Shown here in pieces: positions 46,664 through 54,494 of a stretch of DNA of 64,000 bases. The stretch is from Flavobacteriales bacterium (GTDB lineage Bacteria > Bacteroidota > Bacteroidia > Flavobacteriales_F > PHOS-HE28). The translations under genes and the position numbers were made by a program. Position 1 is the first letter of the stretch. Each line of letters starts with the position of its first letter. The stretch lies in the NCBI GenBank assembly GCA_020635715.1, contig JACJZG010000005.1:1-64000 (forward strand), read 5' to 3'. The notes under the pieces are model-generated. The model had not been told where the DNA came from. It saw only the letters and a list, made by a program, of their open reading frames with translations, and made no database searches.

Positions 46664-47104
46664 TTGGGACAAAGCGTTGTATCGATTGGCGTATGGACCC
46701 AGCGATCGAGGGAAGACGCCATCACCGAATGCTTTCTGGATGGCAGGGAAGCCCTTGCCGCCTGCTGCGCCAATCCCGATGGCAGCCGCATGCTCGATCA
46801 AGGCCTGAACCAGCCCAACGAGTTGGACGGAAGCCTCAGCGGCAGCAGGAAGCTTCGCATCCAGCCCAACCCCTTCAACGAGCGCACCACCGTGTTCTAC
46901 ACCCTGGACCGTGGTGGCCGCACCCAACTACTGGCCAACAGCAGCGATGGCCGCGACCTACGCGTGCTACAGGAGGCCAACCTGGAGGCTGGTAGCTACC
47001 AATTCGAGTGGAACACCGCTGCGCTCGCGCCGGGCATGTACTACGTGACCCTCCTGTTGGATGGGCAACCTGTGGTGAAGCGGGCCGTGAAGGTGGATCG
47101 GTAG
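46664..47104 (+). pseudogene. Detached C-terminal part of S copy C with T9SS sorting domain
   Basis: From about 46745 the frame reads LAACCANPDGSRML, then LRIQPNPFNERTTVFYTLDRGGRTQLLAN and ALAPGMYYVTLLLDGQPVVKRAVKV, a T9SS type A sorting domain. The 'CCANP' segment normally follows the helical tail of S74 proteins, so this belongs to copy C. The ~150 bases between the two frames (46585-46735) do not read as coiled coil in any frame, so a simple one-base slip may not be enough. Without this part copy C would lack its outer-membrane sorting signal. Confidence 0.7.
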
Positions 47105-47128
47105 ATCATCGGTGGAAGCACGAATGTG

Positions 47129-47163
47129 CAAGGGTGCGAGAGTTCCTAACTCTCGCACCCTTG
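47129..47163. terminator. Perfect 16-bp hairpin terminator after the array
   Basis: CAAGGGTGCGAGAGTT (47129-47144) and AACTCTCGCACCCTTG (47148-47163) pair fully with a 3-nt loop, 24 nt after the last array stop. There is no long T run, so termination may be partly Rho-independent; it isolates the array from bshA. Confidence 0.75.
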
Positions 47164-47250
47164 CCGTTCCTTCGTCGCGGTCTTATCTAGCCGCACTCTT
47201 TGCCCGGTCGGCCCTTCCTGTTTCCCACCCCACATGCGATCTTTGCCCCG

Positions 47251-48381
47251 ATGCGGATCGGGATCGTTTGTTACCCCACGTTCGGGGGAAGTGGCGTGGT
47301 GGCAACCGAGCTTGGTATGGCCCTGGCCGAGAAAGGGCATGTGATCCACTTCATCACCTACGACCGGCCTGTGCGCCTGCGCGATCATCCGAACGTGCAT
47401 TATCACGAAGTGCGCGTGAGCGACTACCCGCTCTTCGATTATCAGCCTTACGAGCTCGTCCTGACCAGCAAGCTCGTGGACGTGGCCAAGTTCGCCGGTC
47501 TGGACGTGCTGCACGTGCACTATGCGATCCCACACGCCTCCGCCGCGTGGATGGCACAGCGCATCCTGGCCGCCCAAGGGATGCGGCTGCCTTTCGTCAC
47601 CACTCTGCATGGTACGGATATCACCCTCGTTGGACGTGATCCGAGCTTCGAGCCTGTGATCACCTTCAGCATCGAGCGGAGTGATGCCGTCACCGCGGTG
47701 TCCGATAGTCTCAAGCGCGATACCTACACCCATTTCCCGGTGAAGCGTGAGGTGCAGGTGATCCCCAACTTCGTGTGCGTGGACCAGTACCGGCACCACC
47801 ATGATCCGGAATTGCGCCGGTACTACGCACCGAACGGCGAGCGCCTGGTGGTGCACGTTTCCAACTTCAGGCCGGTGAAGCGGGTCCAGGACGTGGTGGC
47901 CATGTTCCTCCGCTTGCGCGAGCGACTGCCTGCGCGACTCCTGCTGATCGGCGATGGTCCGGAGCGGCAACGCATCGAGACCCTGTGCCGCGCTTCTGAC
48001 CACTGCAAGGACATCCTCTTCCTGGGCAAGATGACCCGGCCGGAGGAGGTCATGGCCAGCTGCGATCTCTTTGTCCTGGCCAGTGAAAGCGAAAGTTTCG
48101 GCCTGGCTGCCCTGGAAGCCATGGCGTGTGGCATCCCGGTGGTCAGCACCGATAGTGGTGGGCTTCCGGAGGTCAACATCCACGGGGTAAGTGGCCTGTT
48201 GAGCCCGGTGGGTGATGTGGGTTCCATGGCCGAGAACGCCTGGGCCATCCTGAACGATCCGGCCGACCACCAGCGGTTCCGGGATGGGGCCCTGGAGCAG
48301 GCACGACGCTTTGACCTGGTCCGTATCCTGCCCCAGTACGAGCGGTTGTATGAAAGCGTGGTCAACCCGGTGAAGGCATGA
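47251..48381 (+). CDS. bshA: N-acetyl-alpha-D-glucosaminyl L-malate synthase
   Basis: 376 residues, typical of BshA. GT4 glycosyltransferase features are MRIGIVCYPTFGGSGVVATELGMALA (N-terminal Rossmann motif typical of BshA), HVHYAIPHASAAWMA, TTLHGTDITLVG, and the donor-site region LASESESFGLAALEAMACGIPVVSTDSGGLPEV. It joins UDP-GlcNAc and L-malate in the first step of bacillithiol synthesis, the main thiol of many Bacteroidota. The start is the ATG at 47251; the frame is open 17 codons upstream without a family match. Confidence 0.95.
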   Translation: MRIGIVCYPTFGGSGVVATELGMALAEKGHVIHFITYDRPVRLRDHPNVHYHEVRVSDYPLFDYQPYELVLTSKLVDVAKFAGLDVLHVHYAIPHASAAWMAQRILAAQGMRLPFVTTLHGTDITLVGRDPSFEPVITFSIERSDAVTAVSDSLKRDTYTHFPVKREVQVIPNFVCVDQYRHHHDPELRRYYAPNGERLVVHVSNFRPVKRVQDVVAMFLRLRERLPARLLLIGDGPERQRIETLCRASDHCKDILFLGKMTRPEEVMASCDLFVLASESESFGLAALEAMACGIPVVSTDSGGLPEVNIHGVSGLLSPVGDVGSMAENAWAILNDPADHQRFRDGALEQARRFDLVRILPQYERLYESVVNPVKA

Positions 48382-48950
48382 TGGAGATCGTCAGCGACCG
48401 GGTGAGCATCGATCGCACCGATGGCCGCATCAGCGTGGTCATCAGTGCCCGGCTCCCAAAGCGGAAGGAGGCACTGTTGGTCACCTGGTTCCTCTGCTGG
48501 CTGCTCGTTGGAGCCTACGTGGCCTACACCCGGACCACCCTGCCGGAGGGGGATCCGCTGCGCCAGTTCATGCTCGCCTTCCTTGCTTTCTGGCTCTACT
48601 TCGCGGTGAAGGTGGGGCGCACCGTGCTCTGGCGTTTGAAGGGCTTCGAACAGTGGCGGCTCAAGGACGGCGTCCTCACCATCAAGGACAGCATCCTTGG
48701 CTATGGCAAGGCACACACCTATTTCGTGGAGAACATCCAGAAGCTTGGCGCGCTCAACCTGGACCCGAGCTCCTTCAAACACCAGCTGAACGATTCGTTC
48801 TGGACGATCGGCGGTGAACGCCTGGGCTTCGAACACCTGGGTCGTAAGGTGGTCTTCGGAAAAAGCCTGGATGCAGTGGAATCGAAGCGTGTGCTCTTCG
48901 TCCTTCAGGAAGCGCTGCGCACGGCCCGCAAGGAAGCCGCCGCTCAGTAG
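48378..48950 (+). CDS. Membrane protein coupled to bshA, unknown function
   Basis: 190 residues. Two hydrophobic helices (about 32-50 and 64-82) lie between a short N-terminal beta segment (SIDRTDGRISVVISARLP) and a C-terminal cytosolic region rich in beta strands (FEQWRLKDGVLTIKDSILGYGKAHTYFVENIQKL), a PH-like layout seen in many small two-helix membrane proteins. Its ATG overlaps the bshA stop by 4 bp, so translation is coupled. The 3' end overlaps the convergent CoA-transferase gene by 7 bp. Confidence 0.65.
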   Translation: MMEIVSDRVSIDRTDGRISVVISARLPKRKEALLVTWFLCWLLVGAYVAYTRTTLPEGDPLRQFMLAFLAFWLYFAVKVGRTVLWRLKGFEQWRLKDGVLTIKDSILGYGKAHTYFVENIQKLGALNLDPSSFKHQLNDSFWTIGGERLGFEHLGRKVVFGKSLDAVESKRVLFVLQEALRTARKEAAAQ

Positions 48951-50011
48951 GGCTCCATCCGGAACGCGTTGCCACGGATGCGTCGCGTGAGCTTGCCGTC
49001 GATGATCTCCTCCAGGATCATGCGCCGGGCGACGGGGCTGGACAACGTCCGATCGATCGTATCCACCGCCCCGGAGGGCACCTGCGCTGTAAGCAGTGCG
49101 GCAAGCAGGTCCGCCCGTGCATGGGGGGCAATAGCAAAGGCCAACCGGTCAGCCAGTTCCGTGCGGTGCCGCACACGGTCCACATTCGTTCGGAAGCGCA
49201 CGTCATCCGCCAGTTCCGGGTTGCCCAGCACCCGGCATAAGGCCGTGAACTGGACGTCGCTCCCCACCGCCAGGATGATGCGTGTACCATCGGCGCAGGT
49301 GAAGACCTCGCCGTATGGCGCGATGTTCGGATGCAGTGTGCCCATCGGTCGTGCCACGGCACCCGTCATGAGATGATTGCTGGCCTGGTTGATCAGCCCG
49401 GTCAGGGCGGCTTCCTCCAGCGAAACCTCGACATAGGCCCCTTTACCCGTGGCTGCCCGCTGCAGGAGCGCCAGCAGGATCCCCTCCTTGAGCTGGTGTG
49501 CGGCGAGCACATCGATCAGGGCGATGGGCAGCTTCGCCAGGTGGTCCGCGTTGGTTCCGGTCATGCTGATGTAGCCTGCTTCCGCCTGCAGCACCACATC
49601 GAAGGCCGGACGCTGTGGCTGGTCTGCGAAGCCCTTGATATGCCCGTGCACGAGCCTTGGATTCAGATCGCGGAGCCGCTCACGTTGCAAGCCGAGCTTC
49701 TCCGCATCAGCTGCCAGATGGTTCGTGATCAGGACGTCGGCGGCCTTCAAGATGGTGTCGAAGCTCTCGCGTTCCAAGGAGTCCTTGAGGTCCAGCTGGC
49801 GATGGTCCTTTCCCCAGTTCACACTGCTGAAATAGGCGCTGACGGGTGAGTGCTGGTCTTCTTCAGGAAGTTTCCACCGGCGAGTTACATCGCCGCCAGC
49901 ACGCTTGTTCTCGATCTTGATGACCCGTGCGCCCAGTTCTGCGAAGAACATGCCCACCGCAGGGCCAGCCAGGACGCCTGCTGTTTCAATGACCAGGAGG
50001 TCGCGCATCAT
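48944..50011 (-). CDS. CaiB/BaiF-family CoA-transferase
   Basis: 355 residues from MMRDLLVIETAGVLAGPAVGMFFAELGARVIKIE, which matches the family N-terminus exactly. The catalytic Asp lies in AFDVVLQAEAGYISMTG (type III CoA-transferases use an Asp there), and NIAPYGEVFTCADGTRIILAVG and FRTNVDRVRHRTEL are further signatures. It moves CoA between carboxylic acids; no neighbour reveals the substrate. Longer frames upstream run through the tRNA-Leu region and are not coding. Confidence 0.9.
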   Translation of the reverse strand: MMRDLLVIETAGVLAGPAVGMFFAELGARVIKIENKRAGGDVTRRWKLPEEDQHSPVSAYFSSVNWGKDHRQLDLKDSLERESFDTILKAADVLITNHLAADAEKLGLQRERLRDLNPRLVHGHIKGFADQPQRPAFDVVLQAEAGYISMTGTNADHLAKLPIALIDVLAAHQLKEGILLALLQRAATGKGAYVEVSLEEAALTGLINQASNHLMTGAVARPMGTLHPNIAPYGEVFTCADGTRIILAVGSDVQFTALCRVLGNPELADDVRFRTNVDRVRHRTELADRLAFAIAPHARADLLAALLTAQVPSGAVDTIDRTLSSPVARRMILEEIIDGKLTRRIRGNAFRMEPY

Positions 50012-50180
50012 CGCTGGAAAGGTACCGTGTTCAACGGAGGAAGGAGAGGAACTTCGCATCGACCGAGGACGGTCGGACCAGGTTTGGCCGTGGAGTGGAT
50101 CAAGCCCGATCCGCTTCGCGGACCTGGGGGCTTTTTCATGCCTGCTCTTGCTCAAGCTTCGCTTGGCTCGATCCTGCACG

Positions 50181-50213
50181 AAAAAGCCCCGTCCACCGTA
50201 CGGCGGACGAGGC
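50181..50213 (-). terminator. Rho-independent terminator of tRNA-Leu
   Basis: On the minus strand a 13-bp stem (with two G-T pairs and a 2-nt apex) is followed by TTTTTCG. It begins 12 nt after the tRNA 3' end. Confidence 0.85.
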
Positions 50214-50224
50214 TGATCATCAAG

Positions 50225-50308
50225 TGCCCAGGACTGGACTCGAACCAGCACACCGGTTAAGGCACTACCCCCTCAAAGTAGCGTGTCTACCAATTTCACC
50301 ACCTGGGC
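50225..50308 (-). tRNA. tRNA-Leu (GAG)
   Basis: 84 nt. Acceptor stem GCCCAGG/CCTGGGC with discriminator A, D-arm TGGTGAAATTGGTAGACAC, anticodon stem CTACT/GGTAG around loop TTGAGGG (anticodon GAG), a class II variable arm, and a T-arm with GGTTCGAGTCC. CCA is not encoded. A terminator follows. Confidence 0.93.
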
Positions 50309-50357
50309 TCAGGTACCGCTTGTAGGCGGTAAGGGGGCGCAAATATAACAGGGCGTT

Positions 50358-50576
50358 TCACTCCTCGGGCTCCCATTTGGCTTGAGCCCTGCGGAAGAGT
50401 TCTGTGCGCACTGCAGCCAGCCGGCGCGCATGCTCCGGGTCGTTGTAGGGCTCGTCCTCTTCTTCCACGCCGTGGAACTGGTCCTCATGAGGCATGGGAG
50501 GCACGGTTTTGTCTTCGGGGCGTCCCGGTCGCTTGGGCGCGGTCGGGTCGCTGTCTGGAGCGTTCTGATCGGCCAT
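50358..50576 (-). CDS. Small acidic protein, unknown function
   Basis: 72 residues from MADQNAPDSDPTAPKRPGRPE. It is Pro/Asp/Glu-rich and probably disordered in the first half (HEDQFHGVEEEDEPYNDPEH), with a short C-terminal helix RRLAAVRTELFRRAQAKW. It sits between the two tRNA genes on the same strand. No family recognised; coding status rests on composition and a sensible start. Confidence 0.5.
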   Translation of the reverse strand: MADQNAPDSDPTAPKRPGRPEDKTVPPMPHEDQFHGVEEEDEPYNDPEHARRLAAVRTELFRRAQAKWEPEE

Positions 50577-50685
50577 GTTCCGAAGGTAACGGTGCCGCAA
50601 GCCCTTCGCTATCAGGCTTCGACGAATGAGTTTTCCACCGCTGCGACGGTCCGGTTGATAACCTGCTTGCCCGGATACTGGAGCC

Positions 50686-50879
50686 GCGGGACAGGTTTCT
50701 CCCCCGTACCCTTTGGAACGAGAAGACCCCGGCTTTGGCCGAGGTCTTCTTTCGTGATCCCGCTGGGGCTTCCCGCATCTTCGCTGCGCTGCGTGCGGGA
50801 CAGGCTTCTCGCCCGAACGACTTGACATGCAAAGACCCCGGCTTTCGCCGAGGTCTTCTTTCGTGATCCCGCTGGGGCT
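50686..50879. repeat. 109-bp tandem duplication carrying a tRNA-Lys 3' fragment and terminator
   Basis: 50686-50770 repeats 50795-50879 at an offset of 109. Each copy has GCGGGACAGG, a hairpin (GACCCCGGC..GCCGAGGTC) and TGATCCCGCTGGGGCT, the last 16 bases being the 3' end of tRNA-Lys. In the first copy the rest of the tRNA is absent. The last ~49 bases differ by two substitutions. Confidence 0.8.
50832..50857 (-). terminator. Terminator hairpin of tRNA-Lys
   Basis: AAGACCCCGGC with GCCGAGGTCTT around a 4-nt loop, just after the tRNA on the minus strand, with a weak T tail. A second copy lies at 50723-50748. Confidence 0.7.
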
Positions 50880-50936
50880 CGAACCCAGGACCCCAACATT
50901 AAAAGTGTTGTGCTCTACCAGCTGAGCTACAGGATC
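50864..50936 (-). tRNA. tRNA-Lys (TTT)
   Basis: 73 nt. Acceptor GATCCTG/CGGGATC (one T-G pair) with discriminator A, D-arm GCTCAGCTGGTAGAGC, anticodon stem CAACA/TGTTG with loop CTTTTAA (anticodon TTT), T-arm GGGTTCGAGCCC. CCA is not encoded. Confidence 0.95.
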
Positions 50937-51024
50937 TTCCACACCCCCCGAACGGTGACCCGTTCTTGGAAGGGAGCGCAAAAGTAAGGATCCGCACCGA
51001 ACTGCAAAACCGCCTTCGACGAAG

Positions 51025-52197
51025 CTATTTCTTCTCGATGATCGGGTGCCGCTCAAAGGGCTTGTTCCGGTCGAAGAGGTAACGGTAGGTGGCCAGGGTC
51101 CGGTAATTCTCGGCACCCAGGTTCTCGCACACTTTGATCATGCGCGGATTGAAGTCGCCGATCCACGTCAATACGGTGTCGTGATAGAGCTTCTTGTCCA
51201 CGATGTGCTTCTCGGCATACACAATGAGCGCTCCTTCCATGCCCTTCCCTTGATACTCCTTGGCCACGCCGAAGACGATGCCCGTCATGGTCCTGGCGGC
51301 GCCTGTCTTTTTGTACCACAGGAACTTCAACTTGCCCCACCAGTTCAGGTCGCCGTTCACGTGCTTGAAGATCTCGTTCAGCTCAGGCAGGCTGATGTAC
51401 ATGGCAACGGGTCGTTCCTGGTAGCGGATGAAGATGACGATCCGGGGATCCATCACCGGCTTCATGGCCTTCACGATCTTCAGGGCAGCCGAGGCTTCCA
51501 TCGGCTTGTGGTTGTCGTGATCGACCCAGCCGTCGTTGTAAACGGTGCGGAAGTCCTCTGCGATCTGCTCCACGCTCAGCCCGCGCACATCGTGCATCCG
51601 AAAGGCAGGGTCGTTGGCCAGCTGGTTGTACTTGCGGTGGAAAATGGGTTGGGCCGGTACGCGGGCACTGCGCAGGAAGAAGAGCTGGTTGAAGTAGACC
51701 TGGAACCCGTAATTCTCCAACAGCGACGGGTAGTACGGTGGGTTGTAGTTGGTGCCGTAGATCGGCGGGGAGGTGAAGTTCTTGATCAACAGACCCCAGA
51801 ACATATTGCGGTCGCCAAGGTTGATCGGTCCGTCCATCGCTTCCATGCCTTGGTCCTTCAGCCAATCCCTGGCGGTATCCAACAGCCTGTCCGCAGCGGC
51901 CTGGTCGTTCACGCACTCGAAGAAGCCCATGCCCCCGGTGGGTTGCTTCTCGGTGTAGGCCGTCCTGGGGTTGATGAACGCCGCGATGCGGCCGATCGCG
52001 CGGCCCTTGTCAACAAGGAGCCAGCGCATCACCTTGCCCTCCTTGAGCAATTTGTTCTTCGCCGGGTCGAAGACCTTGGCCACGTCCTGCTTCAGGTGCG
52101 GGATCCAGTTCCTGTCATTCTTGTAAATGCTCCAGGGAAGCCGCATCCATTGGTCCTGGGTGCGTTGGTCCGTGACCGGTACGATCTGCATGGCCAT
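51025..52197 (-). CDS. GNAT-like acyltransferase family protein
   Basis: 390 residues from MAMQIVPVTDQRTQDQW; a start 15 codons earlier would overlap the divergent aroK start. The N-terminal half has WSIYKNDRNWIPHLKQDVAKVFDPAKN and GRIAAFINPRTAYTEKQPTGGMGFFECVND, typical of a two-domain GNAT-fold family widespread in Bacteroidota. The C-terminal acetyl-CoA-binding-like motif is GVAKEYQGKGMEGALIVYAE, followed by LTWIGDFNPRMIKVCENLGAENYRTLATYRYLF. Substrate unknown; probably cytosolic. Confidence 0.75.
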   Translation of the reverse strand: MAMQIVPVTDQRTQDQWMRLPWSIYKNDRNWIPHLKQDVAKVFDPAKNKLLKEGKVMRWLLVDKGRAIGRIAAFINPRTAYTEKQPTGGMGFFECVNDQAAADRLLDTARDWLKDQGMEAMDGPINLGDRNMFWGLLIKNFTSPPIYGTNYNPPYYPSLLENYGFQVYFNQLFFLRSARVPAQPIFHRKYNQLANDPAFRMHDVRGLSVEQIAEDFRTVYNDGWVDHDNHKPMEASAALKIVKAMKPVMDPRIVIFIRYQERPVAMYISLPELNEIFKHVNGDLNWWGKLKFLWYKKTGAARTMTGIVFGVAKEYQGKGMEGALIVYAEKHIVDKKLYHDTVLTWIGDFNPRMIKVCENLGAENYRTLATYRYLFDRNKPFERHPIIEKK

Positions 52198-52230
52198 CTT
52201 CGCGAAGGTGCGATCTTTCGGCCGTTCCAC

Positions 52231-52740
52231 ATGCACGTTCAACTCATCGGTTTCATGTGCGCGGGCAAGTCACGGGTGGGGCGCGCGCTCGCTCCGCTCC
52301 TTGGCATGCCCTTCGTTGACCTCGATCGCGTGATCGAACAACGGGTCGGGCCCATCAAGCCTTTCTTCGAACGGGAAGGGGAGGCGGCGTTCCGCGCGGT
52401 GGAAGCCGAGGTGCTTGGCGCTGTGCTGGATGGACCGGGAGCGGTGATCGCGATGGGTGGTGGTACACCGGTTGAACGGCGGAACCTCGATCGCATGATG
52501 CGGGCGGGACGGGTGGTATGGCTTGATGTGCCCTTGGATATCCTGCTGCCGCGCATCGAACGCACCGGTGGTGACCGACCGCTCCTGGCCGGTCTCAAAG
52601 GGGAGATCCTGCGCGAACGTGTCGGAGCAATGCTGCGCGCGCGGAGGTCGATCTATTCGGAAGCGCACCTCCACATCGAGGCGGTCGGTCCTCCGGATGA
52701 GATCGCAGAACGGATCGCCGGGATCCTTCAACTCAGGTGA
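52231..52740 (+). CDS. aroK: Shikimate kinase
   Basis: 169 residues. Walker A is GFMCAGKSRVG (about 6-16), the shikimate-binding Asp-Arg region is FVDLDRVIEQRVG, FFEREGEAAFRAVEAEVL carries the conserved Arg/Glu, MGGGTPVERRNL is the GGG loop, and RTGGDRPLL is the lid. It phosphorylates shikimate at the 3-hydroxyl in the chorismate pathway. The start at 52231 (MHVQLIGF) is the family start. Its 3' end overlaps the convergent PyrR-like gene by 13 bp. Confidence 0.95.
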   Translation: MHVQLIGFMCAGKSRVGRALAPLLGMPFVDLDRVIEQRVGPIKPFFEREGEAAFRAVEAEVLGAVLDGPGAVIAMGGGTPVERRNLDRMMRAGRVVWLDVPLDILLPRIERTGGDRPLLAGLKGEILRERVGAMLRARRSIYSEAHLHIEAVGPPDEIAERIAGILQLR

Positions 52741-53228
52741 ACGCTGTCGGTCCTGCCCAGGCGCACGGTGATATGCTCCTGTACGGTGGTGCTCAGTGTC
52801 AGCCCCACGATGTCAGCACGGATCGGATAGGCACGGTGCCGGCGGTCCACGAGCACCACGGTGGTCAAACGTTTCAGGGGCACCTGCACCAGGAAGCTGG
52901 CCGCGTGCATCAGGGTGCGGCCGCTCATCAACACGTCGTCCACCAGCACCACCACCCGGTCGCGCAGGGTCTCGGGATCAACGGAGAGTTTCGCCGGGCG
53001 CTCCAGCGGCTGGTCCTTGTCCAGCTCGATCCGCACCAGCTCCACCTCCAGCTTGGTGGCGGCCGCCAGTCCCGCCTTCAACCGCTGCGCGATCGCATCC
53101 CCGCGCGGCGCCACGCCCACGAGCACGATGCCGTCCTCCGCATGGTACTCCTCATGCAATTGGTGGATGATCCGCGTGAGCTTGCGCTGCACACGCGCGT
53201 GGTCGAGGATGATGGTCTGGCCTGACAT
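52728..53228 (-). CDS. PyrR-like phosphoribosyltransferase family protein
   Basis: 166 residues from MSGQTIILDHARVQRKLTRI. Type I PRTase hallmarks are IVLVGVAPRGDAIAQRL and the PRPP-binding loop VVVLVDDVLMSGRT, with VVLVDRRHRAYPIRADIVGL near the end, the pattern of PyrR (pyrimidine operon attenuator/uracil PRTase). In Bacteroidota such proteins are often annotated PyrR but lack an adjacent pyr operon, as here. It is the last gene of a four-gene minus-strand run. Confidence 0.85.
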   Translation of the reverse strand: MSGQTIILDHARVQRKLTRIIHQLHEEYHAEDGIVLVGVAPRGDAIAQRLKAGLAAATKLEVELVRIELDKDQPLERPAKLSVDPETLRDRVVVLVDDVLMSGRTLMHAASFLVQVPLKRLTTVVLVDRRHRAYPIRADIVGLTLSTTVQEHITVRLGRTDSVHLS

Positions 53229-53248
53229 GTGGCGAAAAGTACGTTGGT

Positions 53249-53656
53249 CTATTCCAACACACGCGCAGGACGACGCCGCGAACGCACCTCGGCGAGCTCG
53301 CTCTCGTGGATCTGACTTCCGGTGTACTTGATGATGCGGTCGAAGAGGTCGAAGGTCGATGCCTCCAAACGCTTGAACCGGATGCATGACCGGCCACGGT
53401 CAAAGACCAGCAGGTCCTTCTTGAACGCGTTCAACAGATCATGCGGAATGATGTAGAGCGCCATGAAATTCTTCTGGTTCGCGAGGGCGCAGAGCGTCAG
53501 GCCGTGGAGGTGGTAGGTGGGCATCTCCCGATCCATGTCCTCCACGATATCCGGCCAGATCGAAAGGATCAACTTCCGCAATCGCACCAAGGGTTCCTTC
53601 CGCCCGGGCTCGAGCTGGTCGAAGTATTCATCCGCTGTGCGCAAGAGTGATCGCAT
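53249..53656 (-). CDS. DUF1801 (YdhG-like) domain protein
   Basis: 135 residues from MRSLLRTADEYFDQL. Matches the DUF1801 fold: YFDQLEPGRKEPLVRLRKLILSIWPDIVEDMDREMPTYHL, FMALYIIPHDLL and the late FDRIIKYTGSQI. These cytosolic proteins share a fold with YdhG/frataxin-like domains and have no firm function. It lies 40 nt after the methyltransferase fusion and 20 nt before the PyrR-like gene. Confidence 0.8.
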   Translation of the reverse strand: MRSLLRTADEYFDQLEPGRKEPLVRLRKLILSIWPDIVEDMDREMPTYHLHGLTLCALANQKNFMALYIIPHDLLNAFKKDLLVFDRGRSCIRFKRLEASTFDLFDRIIKYTGSQIHESELAEVRSRRRPARVLE

Positions 53657-53696
53657 CCCAATGAGAGGATGAAGATGCGAGATCCATGTGGATCGT

Positions 53697-54491
53697 TCAA
53701 GGCATGCGTTCGCGAACCACCTCGCGCACCCGGTCGATCGCGACTTCCGTTCCATCGCGGAGCACGACAAGATCAGCGCCGTCGCGATGGATGATGTCCA
53801 AGGGTACGCTGGTCCGCTCCGATCCATCGGCCAACACCAGCGTCACCTCTTCGCGCAGGGTCGCCGCCGCTTCTATGCCGTCGTGGATGGCACAGGAAGC
53901 CGGTCCGTGACGCACGGCTTTCACCCAGAGCTCGCGGCCCGCGCGTGGCGCGATCGAATTGTGGCACCGCTCGAACCGCGCGTCCGGGAATTGCTTCGCG
54001 AAGAGCTGCTGATAATCCTCCACCGAAGCGGCGAACGGTGGGCCCTGCGCGTTCGGTACCTGATCGAAGAGCACACCGACCAGCACACCGCCGGGCTTCA
54101 GCAGCCGTTGCATCGTATCCACGTACCGCTCTCGTTGGGAAGGTTCCAGCGCACAGAGCAACGTCTGCTCGATGATGATGTCGTACGACCCTTCGTGCGT
54201 GAAGAGGTCTCCGACCAGCACGTGTTCCACCGGGAAGGAGGGGCACCGTTGCCGCAGGTCCTTCAAGGCCTCGTCGGTGAGATCCATGGCGAAGACCTCG
54301 CTGAAGCCCGCCCGATGCGCGTACTCCGCCTCATACGCCCGACCAGCACCCGGGATCAGGATCCGAAGACCACGGTCCTCGAGCCCGTCCAGGTAGGTGG
54401 TGATCGGTTTGGAGGCCGCGCCGATGTCCCAGGGGGTGTCGCCAGCCGTGTAGCGCTCCTCCCAGTACCGTGCGTTCAGTTCACCGGCCAT
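53697..54491 (-). CDS. TPMT-like SAM methyltransferase fused to a Rof-like (Rho-binding antiterminator) domain
   Basis: 264 residues. Residues about 1-195 are a thiopurine-S-methyltransferase-type domain: YWEERYTAGDTPWDIGAASKPI, ILIPGAGRAYEAEYAHRAGF, VFAMDLTDEAL, IIIEQTLLCALEP. TPMT homologues normally end about here (ELWVKAVR). The last ~65 residues, CAIHDGIEAAATLREEVTLVLADGSERTSVPLDII..DGADLVVLRDGTEVAIDRVREV, match the small SH3/Sm-like fold of Rof, which binds Rho and blocks termination. I know of no such fusion as a standard architecture. It starts 3 nt after the SIMPL-like gene. Confidence is high for the first domain, moderate for the second. Confidence 0.78.
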   Translation of the reverse strand: MAGELNARYWEERYTAGDTPWDIGAASKPITTYLDGLEDRGLRILIPGAGRAYEAEYAHRAGFSEVFAMDLTDEALKDLRQRCPSFPVEHVLVGDLFTHEGSYDIIIEQTLLCALEPSQRERYVDTMQRLLKPGGVLVGVLFDQVPNAQGPPFAASVEDYQQLFAKQFPDARFERCHNSIAPRAGRELWVKAVRHGPASCAIHDGIEAAATLREEVTLVLADGSERTSVPLDIIHRDGADLVVLRDGTEVAIDRVREVVRERMP

Positions 54492-54494
54492 GGC

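Noticed and set aside
49850..50260. Short frame ending in a 'GLDSNQHTG' tail
   Set aside because: This tail is the well-known false translation of a tRNA gene; the region is the tRNA-Leu and its terminator.
50612..51116. Frames across the tRNA-Lys region
   Set aside because: They read tRNA and terminator repeats. No protein features.
51046..52230. Long plus-strand frame upstream of aroK
   Set aside because: It is antisense to the GNAT-like gene and its sequence (His/Val/Leu-rich) looks like a frame shadow; the shikimate kinase start is at 52231.
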